Assembly (NCBI GenBank): GCA_029207755.1
Contig: JARCOQ010000012.1
Location: 17,241,679 to 17,305,678, forward strand
Direction: 5' to 3'
Origin: Chamaea fasciata
Taxonomy: Eukaryota; Chordata; Aves; Passeriformes; Sylviidae
Length of the DNA: 64,000 nt
In this document: one piece after another, positions 1 to 12,360 of the stretch
Layout: each line of letters opens with the position of its first letter
Numbering within the stretch: the first letter of the stretch is position 1
Position numbers and translations under genes: made by a program
The notes under the pieces: generated by a model
What the model saw: the letters and a program-made list of their open reading frames with translations, nothing else
The model's database searches: none
What the model was told of the DNA's origin: nothing

Positions 1-210
1 ATCTCTACTTCCAACAGGACCACATCTGCCACTCCAGGAGGGCTGACTTTTGGACTGTTTCCAACACCCTGACCAGCAGGGTGTCAGGTTGTATTCTGAC
101 TCTGTCAGTGGTTTTTTGTATTATTGCATTTATTTTATTTTTTCTCTTCCTATTAAATTGTATTTCTGACTTGGAGTGTCTCACTGGTTTCGCTTTCAAA
201 CCCTTATATT
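1..210 (+). mobile_element. 3' portion of an endogenous-retrovirus LTR
   Basis: The sequence resembles the R/U5 end of avian ERV LTRs: a compact hairpin (64-84), a T-rich stretch, a polyadenylation signal ATTAAA (152-157), and the segment CTGACTTGGAGTGTCTC followed by a TTTCAAAC-type end. It is cut by the window start, so neither the 5' end nor a target-site duplication can be checked. The family is not assigned, and the right boundary is uncertain by about 20 bp. Confidence 0.5.
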
Positions 211-342
211 ACCCAACTCTGTTTAGCTTTTCACCATCAGCTTTAAAAGTAGGAGGCCCTTAAGCAGCATGCACTGCACAATGGCAACTAAGGATCAAAA
301 AGAGCTTCTGCTTTTTTTTAAAGCTGATGGATTAGGAAAAAT

Positions 343-425
343 ATCATAGAATCACAGAATATCCTGACCCACAAGGATTATTGAATTCCAGCTCCTGGCT
401 CTGCACAGGACAGCCCCAAAAATCC
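343..425 (-). mobile_element. CR1 LINE fragment
   Basis: Read on the plus strand it starts with the reverse complement of the CR1 3' end (TCATAGAATCACAGAATATC) and continues with the ACCCACAAGGATTATTGA block typical of CR1 3' UTRs. The copy is severely 5'-truncated. Confidence 0.75.
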
Positions 426-607
426 ATCTAGGCGCTCATTTGTAAAGCTATCAGAGGCTTTGTGCCTTTAGATCAAGTGAGAGAAAGTTCAGACAGTGCT
501 CCATCTTTTCTAAGCAAGCATTATAAACAAACTACTGGTGAATTGGTTAGAAATAAAGATGAGCAATTTTTTCCTAAAAAAAAAAAAAAAAGAAGAAAAA
601 AAAGAAA

Positions 608-690
608 ATCATAGAATAGTCTGGGTTGGAAAAGACCCTAAAGATCATCTCATTCCAACCTCTGCCTTGGGCAGGGACATCTTCCACTAA
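608..690 (-). mobile_element. CR1 LINE fragment
   Basis: ATCATAGAATAGTCTGGGTT followed by GGAAAAGACCCTAAAGATCA and GGGCAGGGACATCTTCCACT is the reverse complement of a CR1 3' UTR end. Only about 80 bp remain. It sits directly beside an A/G-rich run at 577-604. Confidence 0.85.
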
Positions 691-2356
691 GAAAACAAGC
701 TTCTTTCCAGGCTGTTTTTTATAATAATTTTTCTAAATTCTTTAACATTTTATCCTTTGACTTAATTAGCAGACTCTTCCCATGTTCAGAGACATCTAGG
801 TTTTATTTCATTTGTGGCACTGCCAACCTCTCAATGTGTGGAGCCTTTGTGTATCAGACTAATGCAAAGCAGACTTGGTATTGGGAGCACAGAAGGTGAT
901 TCATATTTTGTTTGTGCTGCCTGGGTTTTTATAACAAATGTACACAGTAGCTCTGTCTAAGCAAAGTATTGATAGAACAGATATCTATTTAAAAAATGTA
1001 ATTTCCTTGAAATACAATTCGTTGTTGCCTTCTAAAGTTCTGTTTTGAAGGAGAAAAAAAAAATTTTAAAAGGCCGGGCAACACTAACATTAAAATAGTC
1101 CATCAGTTTTAGAACAGCTTATTGTAATTTTTCAGATCTTCAATTAAAGTTTAATATTTTTGAAGTGGTATGATAGAAAATATGCATAAAATCTGCATCA
1201 TCTACATGATACAATAACAGAAAAAACACCTGAAATGTACATTTCAATCAATAAAACCAGTGCTTGAATATATTTCTGTTAGAACATGCCAAATTCCTAT
1301 TTTGTTCAAAACTGGAAGGAAAGGAATTGTATTCCTGCTCCCTACTTGTCTCCAACTAGTATTTTTCCACTTTTAATAGTAGAATCACTAACTTGAAATA
1401 TTTTCTGTCCTTAAAATATTTTTAATGCAAAAAAATGAAGAAAAAAAAAAAAGAATTTGAGCTTTCTAGAGCTCTCCCAGATAAATCCAAGTTATTCAGG
1501 CAAGCAAACAAGAACAAAAAAGTTGCATAGAAAATTGAGCTCTGTATACTCCTTAATTAGCTATTAAGCCAATATTTTAGAAAAGATTAAATCTTATAAA
1601 GCACTGTATCAATTATTTAAAGAAAATACATAAATCATATTATTAAATTACCTTTTTGTTTAAATGTAATGAATTTTGGCCAGTTCTGTTCCATGTATGC
1701 TAAGTGCTTTGATATGACTTGATGAGCAATAACATTCTAATTCAGTTTACAAACACAAAGTATTTTTGTTTTTAAAAGTCTGAAGGTCTCTTGATTTATA
1801 AAATTATGGAAAAGTGGAAATTAGGTAAATCTTTTCTCAGATCCATTTCTTGGGCTTGGACAGAATAAAGAGGGTAAGTTTTAGAACAGAAGTAGGTTTG
1901 TAAATAGTCTAAATTGTTAAAAGTTTGAGGCAGGTGAGAAAAGAATTCCAGGGCAGCAGAACAAGAGTGGGAAAACAGCCAAGGTAAAAGTGAAGCAGGG
2001 TTGAAGGCAGCCTGGGATGAGGAACAGAGGATGGGGAAGAGGCAGAGTAGCCAGGACCAAGCCAAGAGCAAAGCAGAGCAGGGTGGACGGAACGAACTGA
2101 GGTTCAATTGAAAGAGAAATTTCTATAGAGGGTAGAGAGCCAACTCTCTGTCACCATGGTTGGTCTCACACACCTTTCAGAGGATCCTCTTTGTACCAGC
2201 AGAGCCTTTTTCACAGACACCAGTGGGCAGCAGCAGAAAAACCAGGGATGAAGCCACTGATTCAACTGTGACAGATCGAACCCTGCCATTCTATGGTATT
2301 TTTGTTTAGAAATCTATGGTGGCTGGTGCTGTGTTTACCTACCTGATTTAGAAATG

Positions 2357-2680
2357 AGAATCACAGAACCAGAGGATATCCTGAGTGGGAGGGGACTCAC
2401 CAGGATTATTGAGTCTGACTCCTGTCCCTGCCCAGACCCCCAACAATCTCCCCTGTGCCCCCCTGGCAGCGCTGTCCAAAGGCTCCTGGAGCTCTGGCAG
2501 CCTCGGGGCCATGCCCATTCCCTGGGGAGCCTGGGCAGTGCCTCAGTCCTCTGATGGAAGCAGAACCTTTCCCTGCTCTGCAGCCTGAGCCTGCCCTGGC
2601 CCAGCTCCAGCCACTCCCTGGGTGCTGTCCCTTGCCCAGGAGCAGAGATCAGTGCCTGTCCCTCAGGAGGAAGTTGCATA
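2357..2680 (-). mobile_element. CR1 LINE fragment
   Basis: The block runs from AATCACAGAACCAGAGGATA through ACCAGGATTATTGAGTCTGA and CCCTGGGGAGCCTGGGCAGT to the CAGCCTGAGCCTGCCCTGGC region, all typical of a GC-rich CR1 3' UTR in reverse orientation. Frames of 60-136 codons on both strands here (for example 2335-2688) are by-products of its base composition. Confidence 0.8.
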
Positions 2681-3678
2681 GAACTCAAACTTACTCTCCA
2701 GCATCTTCACACAGAAGTTCTAAAGCAGCCAAACATGTTGAAAATTCTGTATTTCTAATTCTGAAGATACTGTACTATGATATGCAGCATGTAGGGCCTC
2801 TACATAAAGGTTTAAAGTCCAGCTCTGCAACAAACCTGATGGAAGTGACAATGATTAGAAAATGATAGTGACAGAAAATGATGGATTATAACAGCTAACA
2901 TCATCCTCCTGATGCTGCAGACTACTTGCCAGGCTTAAATACCCTGAGGCAGCAATGCACAGCAATGATTACTATTAAATAGACTCTCTCCACATATACT
3001 TTTGCTATGAATTTCACATTTTGGTGTTGGTTTTCCTAATGCTTTTAGCAGGCAGTACTACACAGAGCAGAATGTGCTTTGGAACACTCACCACACCATG
3101 CGATCACTACCAAGGGGTAGGGGAGCATGTGTGCTCATCAAATTAGATAAAACCCACTGATCTGATCAAACTGGAATAGAAGGTTTTGTTCAAATTAGAT
3201 CAAAAGGGAAAATATTATAAACTGAAGATGCAAAAGTCATACAGGAATAATCATCTCTGACTTTGTATCTTTAAACCAGGAATGGGTTTAGACAAGGGAA
3301 TACAAAATATGTTTTGACAACCTTACAACTGCATGGCACAAACTCAGTATTGTTAGTGCAGACACTGCTGGATTATTTAAATTCACCACAGAGATACACT
3401 CTGATGGTTCAACCCCATCCAATCTCATTTCTCATAAGAACCACTCACATTTCTTATTTTCATTGCATTCCTCTGTTTCATAAGACTACTCCTGTGGCAA
3501 GGAGCATTTCAGGGACTTTGAAAATGATCGGAACTGATAAATCTAAGATCATAAACCAAATCCTATCCAGGCATTTTCACAGAAACAGAACAGCATGAAA
3601 ACAGTCAGACAATGAGTGGGGGAATCCACTTGGGATCTGCCAGTAGTACTCCCAAAATACACCTTAAAGCAGCCCTAC

Positions 3679-3932
3679 CTTATGGGGCTGGAAGACACAT
3701 CGGGGTCATGGGCTGTCACTTGCCCCAGCACAGAGTTGATAGCAGCATTTTCATGTACTTCCAGCAGGTAAGTGGGAGAGGAGAAGACTGGTGGCTCATC
3801 AGCATCCTCCACCACAATCTTCACGGTTGCTGTATCCTTGAAGGGGCCCCCACTCAGGAAACGAGGGTCGAGGTGAATATTGGCTGCCTCCACCTTCAGA
3901 GTGTAGGACTTCTTAGTCTCAAAGTCCAGTGG
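3679..3932 (-). CDS. CDH8: CDH8 internal exon, 254 bp (EC3 end to EC4 start)
   Basis: The exon begins in phase 0 with [18 protein letters not shown] and continues [53 protein letters not shown] and [13 protein letters not shown], ending with two bases of a split codon (phase 2). The acceptor is CAACAG/CC and the donor is ATAAG/GTAGGG. It carries the EC3 calcium motif LDFE, the EC3-EC4 linker DADEPPVF and the DPD motif opening EC4. [28 protein letters not shown] is a strong CDH8 signature; CDH11 has PPMFLAPSYIHEVQENAAAG here. The next exon, expected at about 137 bp and starting near FSIDRHTDLE, is not visible at lower coordinates, so it lies outside the window. Confidence 0.96.
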
Positions 3933-6615
3933 CTGTTGAGAAGGACAAAGATAAATGTCTTTTACTGTTGGCCACAGAGAACAAGGGATCATAACGCTGG
4001 TGGATGGGAGTTATGTGCATTTTTAAGCACACAGGATGAGTTTTAATACAGTCACTCCCCTCTCCCAGAAACCAAACCTCCAGATTTTCTAGGCACATAT
4101 TGGTATCTGTTGATTTACCAGCCTCAGAGGATACAGCACTGTTCCCTTGTTTTTAACAAGAAATTTACTGAATTATTCTCTCTCATGAATTATACCATTA
4201 CAATTACATATCAGACAAATACTACAGATTTGTTGGGGATGACACGAGTTGCATACCAATAATGCACTTCATCATTGCTTTACTGGCTGGAGATGAGAAA
4301 AAAATCAAACTGGCTCCACAAAGAATTAAATATTTTATTACTTCCAGAAAAATGTGAGAAATGCAAAGAACTAGAAATTATTATTTGTTGGACAGGAGAG
4401 GCAAGATGTAGAGCTAATCATATAAGAAGGTATTTCAATATTCTTGCTCTACAAGTACCTCTGTAGTTCAGTTTATAGGAGTAAATGAGGTAGACATCTC
4501 TCAGGAATTTCTTAAAACTGTTGCAATTTCTACTTCTCTATCTTTTCTCTTTTTTTCCCCCACAGACAGAATCACAAAACAAATTACTTTATTCTATCAA
4601 TATACCTGCCATGTCACCACTGTTTTTACTATTTTACAGTTCCATATTAACTCATAAAAGATGAAAACTCAGTGGATTTAAGGGACTGAAATCCCAAATA
4701 ACCCCCAAATCTGTGACACTTTTGAGTGTTAGACTTTTTCATTATGGGAGATTCAAGTTTGTGTCTTGAAGTACATCAGTATATACACTATATAATTCTC
4801 TTGCGTCTCACAACAATTCAAATTTCAAAGATGCAAATTGCCAAGCATTGGAAAGATATTAAGATTTGCATTATAATGTCTCAGGGATAAAAAGAAGAGG
4901 ACATAGACACTCTGAATCTGCAATGCAAATACCAGCAAGAGCACAAACAGGAATCTTCAGGAAGTCTGTCAAAGCCTTCTATAGGTATATTTTCAAATTC
5001 TGTTGATTTTTTTCAGGTATGAATCAAGCTCTAATGGGATTTGCTCCTTCTCACAAATTCTAGTAAACACAAGAAAATCTTGCTCCTTTTGCAGCTCTTA
5101 AATTAGTAAGCTTTTGAAATTATGAATGGGGATTTATAAATCAGCATATTCACAATTTGCCAATCATGGCTCCTGTAGCACTTTTTCAATTGCTTTTTAT
5201 GTGCTTTACAGAAATGACAGCACCCCAATACATTTAGTCATGCCTAATCAGAATATCATATTGAAAATTTACTCAGCATTGTCTAAAGCCCATGATTTTA
5301 TGCTGAAGAAAATCTGTTGGTGAGCAGTACCCTCCATACATCATCTACTGGAGTAGAACCAAAATTATTATTGCTGTCAAAATGAAAATATGAAACAACA
5401 TTATGGTTGTGATTCAGTTATGAAATAAAGCCAAGGGAACTGGGGCAAAAGGCTAATTGCCTCAGCTTACAGGAGAGGCCACAGCATACAATAAATAACA
5501 GTAAGGAAGAGCTGGGATGTATATCATAATTTTCTCTTCAGCAAAACAAACGTAAATTTAGATAAATACACATCAGTTTATTATAAAGCTACAGTGCTGA
5601 CCTACTCACTGAGAAAGAGAAAATACAAAGTTTTGACAGGCAATCTGCCTGACCTCTTTAATGACAGGTACAGGAGAAATATTAATTACCAGTGCTCATT
5701 GGATTCGCCTTTTCTCACTGGGATATCACGGTTTGGGGTTTGTTTACTTTTGTTTTTTATAAACAAAGATTCATTTAGAGTGATCTGTGCTATGCAGTTA
5801 AAATCCTCTTCCACTGCTATAAATTATATTCATATCCTTTTTCAGAACACAGCATGAGGAACAGCTTTTTCTCCTTCCCAGGAAAATAATGACAACTAAA
5901 TCTGCAATTAATATTTCCCTGGCTTTACTAGAGGAGTTTTGTTCTATGCTGCCTCTCCCCACTTTCTGTACATAATAGGGTGGTGCTTTTGTTTTGTACA
6001 TGCAAATACCTCACCTTGCACACATCAAGACTGTACAAGCATAGAAAAGGTATCATGGTTTTCTTTAGGGCCCAAATTTGGCACTTCTCACGTGAAACTG
6101 ATTTCCTTAATAAAATTCACTGAAATCCCTGTTCATTGAGTGAAGAAAGTTCAACATGAGAAAAGGTAGGGAGACTAAGCTCCCACATGTCAGGTAATTT
6201 AATTAATGCACTGTGATTTATCCTTCTCTGAACAGCTACACAGGAAATCAAATAATTAAGGGAAGTTATTTGATGAATACTCAGCCAAGATTTTACAGAA
6301 GTTTAAACCACCACCAAAGCAGAATCTAATCTACTATTCTCCTTTGGAACCAAGGAAGCAAAACCTGCATGATGTGCCCACATGGGAGATGAACACAATT
6401 CCAGCACCCATGGATGTCTCCCTAGTTGTCACCTCAATGAAAATTCAGAGGAACATGGCCAATAAACACACCCCTTGTCATCACTCCACTGGCTTGACAC
6501 CTCATCCACAGATGAAAGAACCCCTGGAAATCCAGCACCTTCTCAAAGAGCAAAGTCTGGCTGGGTAGTTGTATGAACAATAAACATTCATGTTTTTAAC
6601 AGAGATATGATTTAC
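3933..6615 (-). other. CDH8: CDH8 intron, 2,683 bp
   Basis: The intron lies between the 188-bp and 254-bp exons, bounded by GTAAAT (donor) and CAACAG (acceptor). It is AT-rich, and I recognise no interspersed repeat or RNA gene in it. It is the shortest intron fully inside the window. Confidence 0.9.
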
Positions 6616-6803
6616 CTTTCTCACTCTAATAATGCCGTCCTGAGTTTGGGCATCTGTAGTAATCTCAAATATATCCATTCCATCTCCTTCAATAATATCA
6701 TAGGATGACTTAGCATTTTCTCCAATATCCAGGTCATTTGCTTTCACCCTTCCTATTGGTTCACCAAGAGCAACATCTTCCATTACTGAGAAGTGATAGA
6801 GAC
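6616..6803 (-). CDS. CDH8: CDH8 internal exon, 188 bp (first part of EC3)
   Basis: The exon completes a serine codon split across the junction and reads SLYHFSVMEDVALGEP, IGRVKANDLDIGENAKSS, then YDIIEGDGMDIFEITTDAQT, ending DGIIRVRK in phase 0. The acceptor is TGTAAG/GT and the donor is GAAAG/GTAAAT. It encodes the first half of EC3, including the DxDxGEN calcium motif NDLDIGEN. IGRVKANDxDIGENAxSSYDII is characteristic of CDH8 against the VGRVKAKDPDIGENGLVTYNIV of CDH11. One oddity is FSVMED where mammalian CDH8, as I recall it, has FSVPED: methionine replaces proline at the start of the first EC3 strand. Confidence 0.95.
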
Positions 6804-9800
6804 CTTACAAATAAGAGGAAAAGACTAAACATTACAGCTGGTCCCAGTGTCCCCTGTGTGCCCTTCAATGTTGACACATCCCCAACTCCCAAGATGTGCA
6901 ACTGATCCAACCCCCATTTACCCAAATTATAGACTGAAGGCACCAGAGCGTGGTCCTCGCACAAGGATATTCACTTTACTGTAGGTGAGTGTCCTTTCCA
7001 TTCCAGCAATCTCCTGCTTCTTCCTCGCAGGGATGTTTTGTGCTGGCAAACACAAATATTGAGCTCCTTTCAACGCTGCAGAACTTACCTTCTTATATGG
7101 ATATTTTACTGACAAGGAGCTACAATTCAGCCAAGAAACTTTGGCTTTTACTCCGGCAAAAACTTGGTCTAATACTTTAAAAACCTATTGTGTAAACACT
7201 TATACAACTTCAAACATTTACTACATAACTTCAAATATTTACTACTTTCTAAAATGTAATTTGATTTTGTTTATTTAAACCCTTTCACCTCTCTTTTGAG
7301 GTAAGAAACTAATCAGGAAACATTCAAGGAAACTCCCAAAATTTATTCTTTACTGGAAACAATAACTTTTCATAGCAATCATTACTGTGTTTGCTATTTG
7401 TTGTAGAGTTAGACTAAAATCCATTAGAAATTGCTATTCAAATTGTCAGCGTTTTATTTTTTGATACGCCTGCTTCAAACCTTTTAAGTTAAAAAGCATC
7501 AAAAAATCTATTTAGATATATTATTTTAGGTAGGAATTTTATTAAGGCAAAACCCAAAATACCCATTTTCTTTTATATCTTCCCTTTCCTAACCATACTC
7601 TAAAAACCAGATGACACACTACATACAAAATTCTTTCTGGAGTCCCTATATTTCTACCACTTTATAACTGACACCTATTGAAGTAAAGGTAATGCTTGAT
7701 CTAATCAAATGAAATTCAGCTCAGGAGTTAAAATAGGCAAAAATAATTCCAGGATAATAGAAGAGACTATTAAAACAGTTATTGACACAGGATTCTGGCC
7801 TTGTTCTTCTCTATCTTCCCTGTTGTTCTAAGACAATCTGTTAAGTGCAGGTAATAATTTTCCAAAAACAATGCTCCGGAGTTGTTGCTTTACCTGTTAC
7901 AGCTGATTGCAGTAGCAACAATTGAAAATAGGAAGGAAACTCTGAGGAATTCACAAATACATGTATTAGCTACACAATGAAGTCCCAAAGTGACTTGGTT
8001 TTAATGTTCCTAGGCTAAATTATTAGAGATAATTTGGAGATCATCAAGATTCCTCAGAATATCCATAATGGCTCAAAAACAATGAGCAGCCAAAGCAATG
8101 AAGGGCCCTGGGAGACTAAATTATGCGTTCATCATTTACACTGCTGTCCACACTTTGTGGTCTGAATCTCCAGGCACAGCTGATTGCATTGTTAAGCTGA
8201 TATTTTGCTCTCAGATTTATTAAAATAGTTTATGAAATATGAAGCAAAAATTAAAATTTTGATGCAGCTGACTCTTTGAAACAAATTCCTCTCCAGAATT
8301 ATACATTGTGTCATAGTGCTGAGGTGACCAAAATATCCACACTGGGCAACTTTGAAAGCCCCGGGTTTCCACAGCAGTGCACAGTTCTTCTCATTACAAT
8401 TCTGTGGTAAACTGCCAGGTTAAAAACTTTGGTGACTTATAAAATGCCTCTAAAATTATTTCAGAGAGATCATAGAAGTAGTGAAAGTTCATCTTTTTCA
8501 TTTCTAAAACCCAGGAGGCTAACACTCTGAAATCAAACCATAAATATACATTTCTGTCCTGCCTGGAAACAATAACCCGATAAAACACCCTGTTTCCCGA
8601 GCTCATTACCATTTATTGTGCAAGCAGCATGTATTACATCTTATGAATTTCGATTTCATTCTGGCTAGGCTTATTGTAAGTTTGATCCTTTCTTATTTTC
8701 CTTTCCAGGCAAATGCAAACTGTGCTTCAACAGTGTAAAAAAAACCAGAAAACTCAGACTTGCTCAGCTCTTGTCCAAGGGCAGAGTCATGGCTAATCTG
8801 TGGTGCTTGGCAGCCAGCTCAGAATACTGCCTTTAAAAAAGCAGAAATTGCAATAACACCAAACTCTAATGTTATTGTGGCTCATCATTAAAGCAATAAA
8901 TACATAACACTCGGTACATGCCGGGTTTTTTCCTAAAGAATTGGCATCATGGCCAGTGGCCATTCCTAGAGGGAAGCCTGAATCCTGCAGGGGCTTCAGA
9001 GGCAACATCTTCCTTATTACTGCAGGAAAACTCATCCAGGAGCAAATGTACTCCAGGGATAATGATGGTGTCTTGCTGATGCCCCCAGTCAGTGTGTCAC
9101 TGTGCCCAAAAAGCTCTGGAAAAGGGCAGCTTCACCTCCCCATGCTGTGCTCCTGGGCTGTCCCCAGTTTGGACCACCTGTACTGCTGATTTTCAGATCA
9201 GATTTTTGCCGAAGGCTTCCTGAGGCAGTGCTGGTACAAAATAAAAGCCAGGTAAGCTGGCAAAGGTAGGTCTGTGCTCCCTGAGCTGGGGCCACAGGAC
9301 ACTGCAGGTATAAAAGAGACATCCCTCTGCATGCTGCTGATAGAGTTCTGCAGACATTTCATTGTTGGGGAAATTGTTGGAAAACACTAACACAGAGGGA
9401 AAGGCAATTCAATGGGACACAAAGTAAAAAATTTACGCATTTCCTGCTTTATGAGAGAAAACCTTTTATTGTGCAGAGTGCTTATCTGTTAAAAACCACT
9501 AAGATGAGGTAATAAAATACATATTTTGAAAATAAGCTTTTGCCTCTGCTTATTTGTATTAGATTTCTCTCTCTCTCTCTCCATCTCTATGTATGTTTTC
9601 TACAGGCTACAGAAGCATATTTATCATATGCTGAGCACTAGGACAAACCCATTTTGCTCTGTGTCCTCAGAAGAGGGCAAAAGTGGACTTCAAGTCTTCC
9701 ATACACAGAAAAAATAACTTTAAACTGGGTCCCTGAGCACCTTGTTAGAAAAACATAAGAAAACAAAATGATGCAAAATCTAGATGCAGGCTCAAGAAAC

Positions 9801-10414
9801 TTTTAACTTCAATTTTCCAGAACAAGCTGGATAAAAATGCTGTTTCTAATAGTGTATTAGGCTGCACCTGTTCCAGATAAAATCAATCCAGTCATTATGC
9901 TCTCCTTCCTCTTTTTTTCTTTTTGTCTTCATCTTGGAAATAGACTACAAAGCTTGCAGAGAATCTCAGCAGGATGCCAAATCATTTTAACCTAGCTCAG
10001 CAAGATACCCATTGGAACCAGAGTAGAGAGTATGGATTTTGAATTAAAGATCAACAATTATCTAGATTCAGACTTATCTTCTTTGTTTTCTTCAGTATTG
10101 CCTAATTAGTCAAGGCTTTATTCCTTTTATCAGTTATATGTGTCTTTTACTGGTGGTGTCACTTGTCTGCATGAGATGGAAACAACAAAGCACACAGAAA
10201 CAACTGCACTGAGAGGAAATAAATATGTTTTCAGAAGTCTCCAGGCCCTTTTTGGTGGATGTAAGAGGGGTAACAAGGAAGGTAGAGATCTGTGTACACT
10301 GTTGTGGACATAATTCCCTTTTTCCCAAGCCCTTAATCAGGCAGAGAACTATTAACCTTTCTCTAGTAACAACTACATCTTTTACATTACATTAAAAACC
10401 CAGTCAATATGAAG

Positions 10415-10452
<38 letters not shown>

Positions 10453-10535
10453 AGACAAAATTTGATATAAAAAAGAAAACACAACACAATAATAGCTTCT
10501 TGTACAGGAGCACACACACATATAATGGCACTTAC
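6804..10535 (-). other. CDH8: CDH8 intron, 3,732 bp
   Basis: The intron lies between the 168-bp and 188-bp exons. Its only clear repeats are the A32 tract at 10417-10448 and a (CT)n run at about 9566-9581. The slightly GC-richer part near 9000-9330 has short spurious frames but no recognised homology. The rest is unique AT-rich sequence. Confidence 0.9.
10417..10448 (+). repeat. Poly(A) tract, 32 bp
   Basis: An uninterrupted run of 32 A lies in the intron, 87 bp past the donor of the 168-bp CDH8 exon; it is T32 in the transcript. I see no SINE or processed-gene body attached to it. Confidence 0.95.
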
Positions 10536-10703
10536 TCTGTGCAAACTTAGGAGGATTGTCATTCACATCACTGAGTGTAATTGTCACTGTTGTAGTTCCA
10601 GAGAGTCCACCCATATGTCCTCCCATGTCCTTTGCTTGGATGACCACAAAATATTCTTCTTTGGCTTCTCTGTCCATGTTGGGAAGAGCTGTTTTAATTA
10701 TAG
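10536..10703 (-). CDS. CDH8: CDH8 internal exon, 168 bp (second part of EC2)
   Basis: After completing an alanine codon, the exon reads [18 protein letters not shown], then [18 protein letters not shown], then [20 protein letters not shown]. It supplies the second half of EC2, with the calcium motif MDRE, and the EC2-EC3 linker DVNDNPPKF. The acceptor is TTGTAG/CT and the donor is ACAGA/GTAAGT. Length 168 bp and phase 1 at both ends match the classical type II layout. The sequence is nearly the same in CDH8 and CDH11, so the paralogue call comes from the other exons in the chain. A 32-base A run (T run in the transcript) lies 87 bp downstream of the donor. Confidence 0.95.
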
Positions 10704-12251
10704 CTACAATGATGATGGGGGGAAAAACAGTCAGGTACAGACACCAATTCAGTTTGCAGCTGTTTTCATGGATATATGCAAATATTGGTATACAAGAGAT
10801 GACAAAGGTCCAGTTAGGCTGCCTCTTAATACAAAGGATGAAGAATTTGAGATTTTGAAAAAAATTATATTAGGGGTCACCTACCTTGATTTAATTTGAA
10901 GTGCACTGAAACTGTAGTTTAAAACCCAAGAATTAATCATAGCCGTGATACATATTTGTTTCACATTTTATTCCCGACAAACTTATTGGTTTCTGCCCTG
11001 TCTCCCACAGAAATCCATCTTTTCCCCACAGACTTCCCAAACAGAAGACAACCACACAGAAAGCTGACTCTGTGAACACTGTTAACCACAGCCGTTCAGG
11101 TTGTTTAAAGTAATTTAAACCCAAACCCATTATTTTTAATCTGCTCTTGTGTATACTGCAGGCCACAGTTGCTCTCTTAAGTCTTAAACTGAGTGCCTAA
11201 ACTTGAACAGAAGAAAGACAGACTCCACTCCACTGCCCAAGGGGGGGTCACCTGTGGAACAATGCCCTCACAAAGCTGCCATAACCTATTTCATCAGGTT
11301 TGAAGCTTTAAAACCCAGAGAAGTTCAATCATCTGCTGTATACCAAAATATAAAATGTCAGTGGGCTGAAGGAAATATCAAGTTTGGTTAATTCTGGAGC
11401 CAGATCCACTGTAAACTCCTAGAGATTTCAGGGACATGTAGTAGAAGAAATAATCAAATAATCATTCTTTCTTTCCAAAAGTTTTCCATCTGTAATGTGC
11501 TATTATATTCACATCATGTACTGAAAGTGTAATACTGAATGTTTAAAGTTAAACTTAAATAGTCCACCATAATCATAAGACCATAACAGACTAAAGAAGC
11601 CCACTAAACCTAGGGAAAACAGTTCAAAATGTTCAGTTGAAATTTGGTGCTTTTTTAATCCTTTTTTAAAAATTCCATTTAAAAAGAAATAATGTTTCCT
11701 TGCAGACACTGACAGTAACTCAACAAATCTTTATTTTAGTTTTGCTTTCTTTGCTGGGATTGGAATAGCTGTGGAGGCTGCATCCATCTCTCACTCTCTT
11801 GCCTGGCACAGGTTCTACTAACCAAGCTTTTTAGGAATGACACTCTGGCTGAAATGCTGAGATTACCCATTCATGTAAAGAAATACTCTTTTTGCATTAA
11901 TAGACATGCCTTTTAGTAAATTCTAAAATTCCCAAATTATAAAGAAAATGCTAATATTGATTAAATATCCATTTATCTTCAACAGTATAATACTAAGAAC
12001 CTGATCAGTCCTTCTTTTCATGGCTGAGGACCAGCCAGGGGGTGTAAGGCATTTATAATACAGCAATACACTTCCTCCATAAACCACCAAATATAACACA
12101 GGAGCAGGCTTGTAACCTACACTCTTGTAATTTTTTTTTCCATAAAATATTTTTGGTTGTTGCCTCACGTATTTTATAATTCTGCAGGAAAATGAAACCT
12201 CTGCCTTATGTCTACAGCAGCCAAGGCAGAGAAGTCTCTGTTCCCAAGGAA

Positions 12252-12360
12252 CTCAGAGCCATGGAAGGGTTGGGGTTGGAAGGGACCTCTGGAGATCAGC
12301 AGGTCCAGCCCCCTGCCAAGGAAGGGTCACCTGGAGCAGGTGACACAGGAATATGTCCAG
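12252..12360 (-). mobile_element. CR1 LINE fragment
   Basis: The match covers TTGGGGTTGGAAGGGACCTC, TGGAGATCAGCAGGTCCAGC and TCACCTGGAGCAGGTGACAC, a well-known CR1 3' UTR arrangement in reverse orientation. The typical terminal octamer repeat is not visible at its left edge. Confidence 0.8.

Larger units (their letters stand above)
1..3678 (-). other. CDH8: CDH8 intron after the 254-bp exon (partial)
   Basis: This is the 5' part of the intron following the last exon in the window; it continues beyond position 1. It contains an LTR end (about 1-210), CR1 fragments near 343-425, 608-690 and 2357-2680, and short A-rich runs near 577-604 and 1431-1453. Positions 700-1790 and 2690-3600 are AT-rich unique sequence in which I see nothing identifiable. 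A stretch rich in AG and CT near 1900-2290 is also unassigned. Antisense frames over the exon at 3612-4046 are shadows. Confidence 0.85.

Noticed and set aside
1..3678. Next CDH8 exon (about 137 bp, EC4)
   Set aside because: No minus-strand sequence like SIDRHTDLE with splice sites was found; it must lie beyond position 1.
3612..4046. 144-codon plus-strand frame
   Set aside because: It is antisense to the 254-bp CDH8 exon, which has clear cadherin motifs and splice sites.
10417..10448. Poly(A) tail of a processed pseudogene or SINE
   Set aside because: No retrocopy body or target-site duplication is visible on either side.
10525..10899. 124- and 100-codon plus-strand frames
   Set aside because: They are antisense to the 168-bp CDH8 exon and run into the intron.
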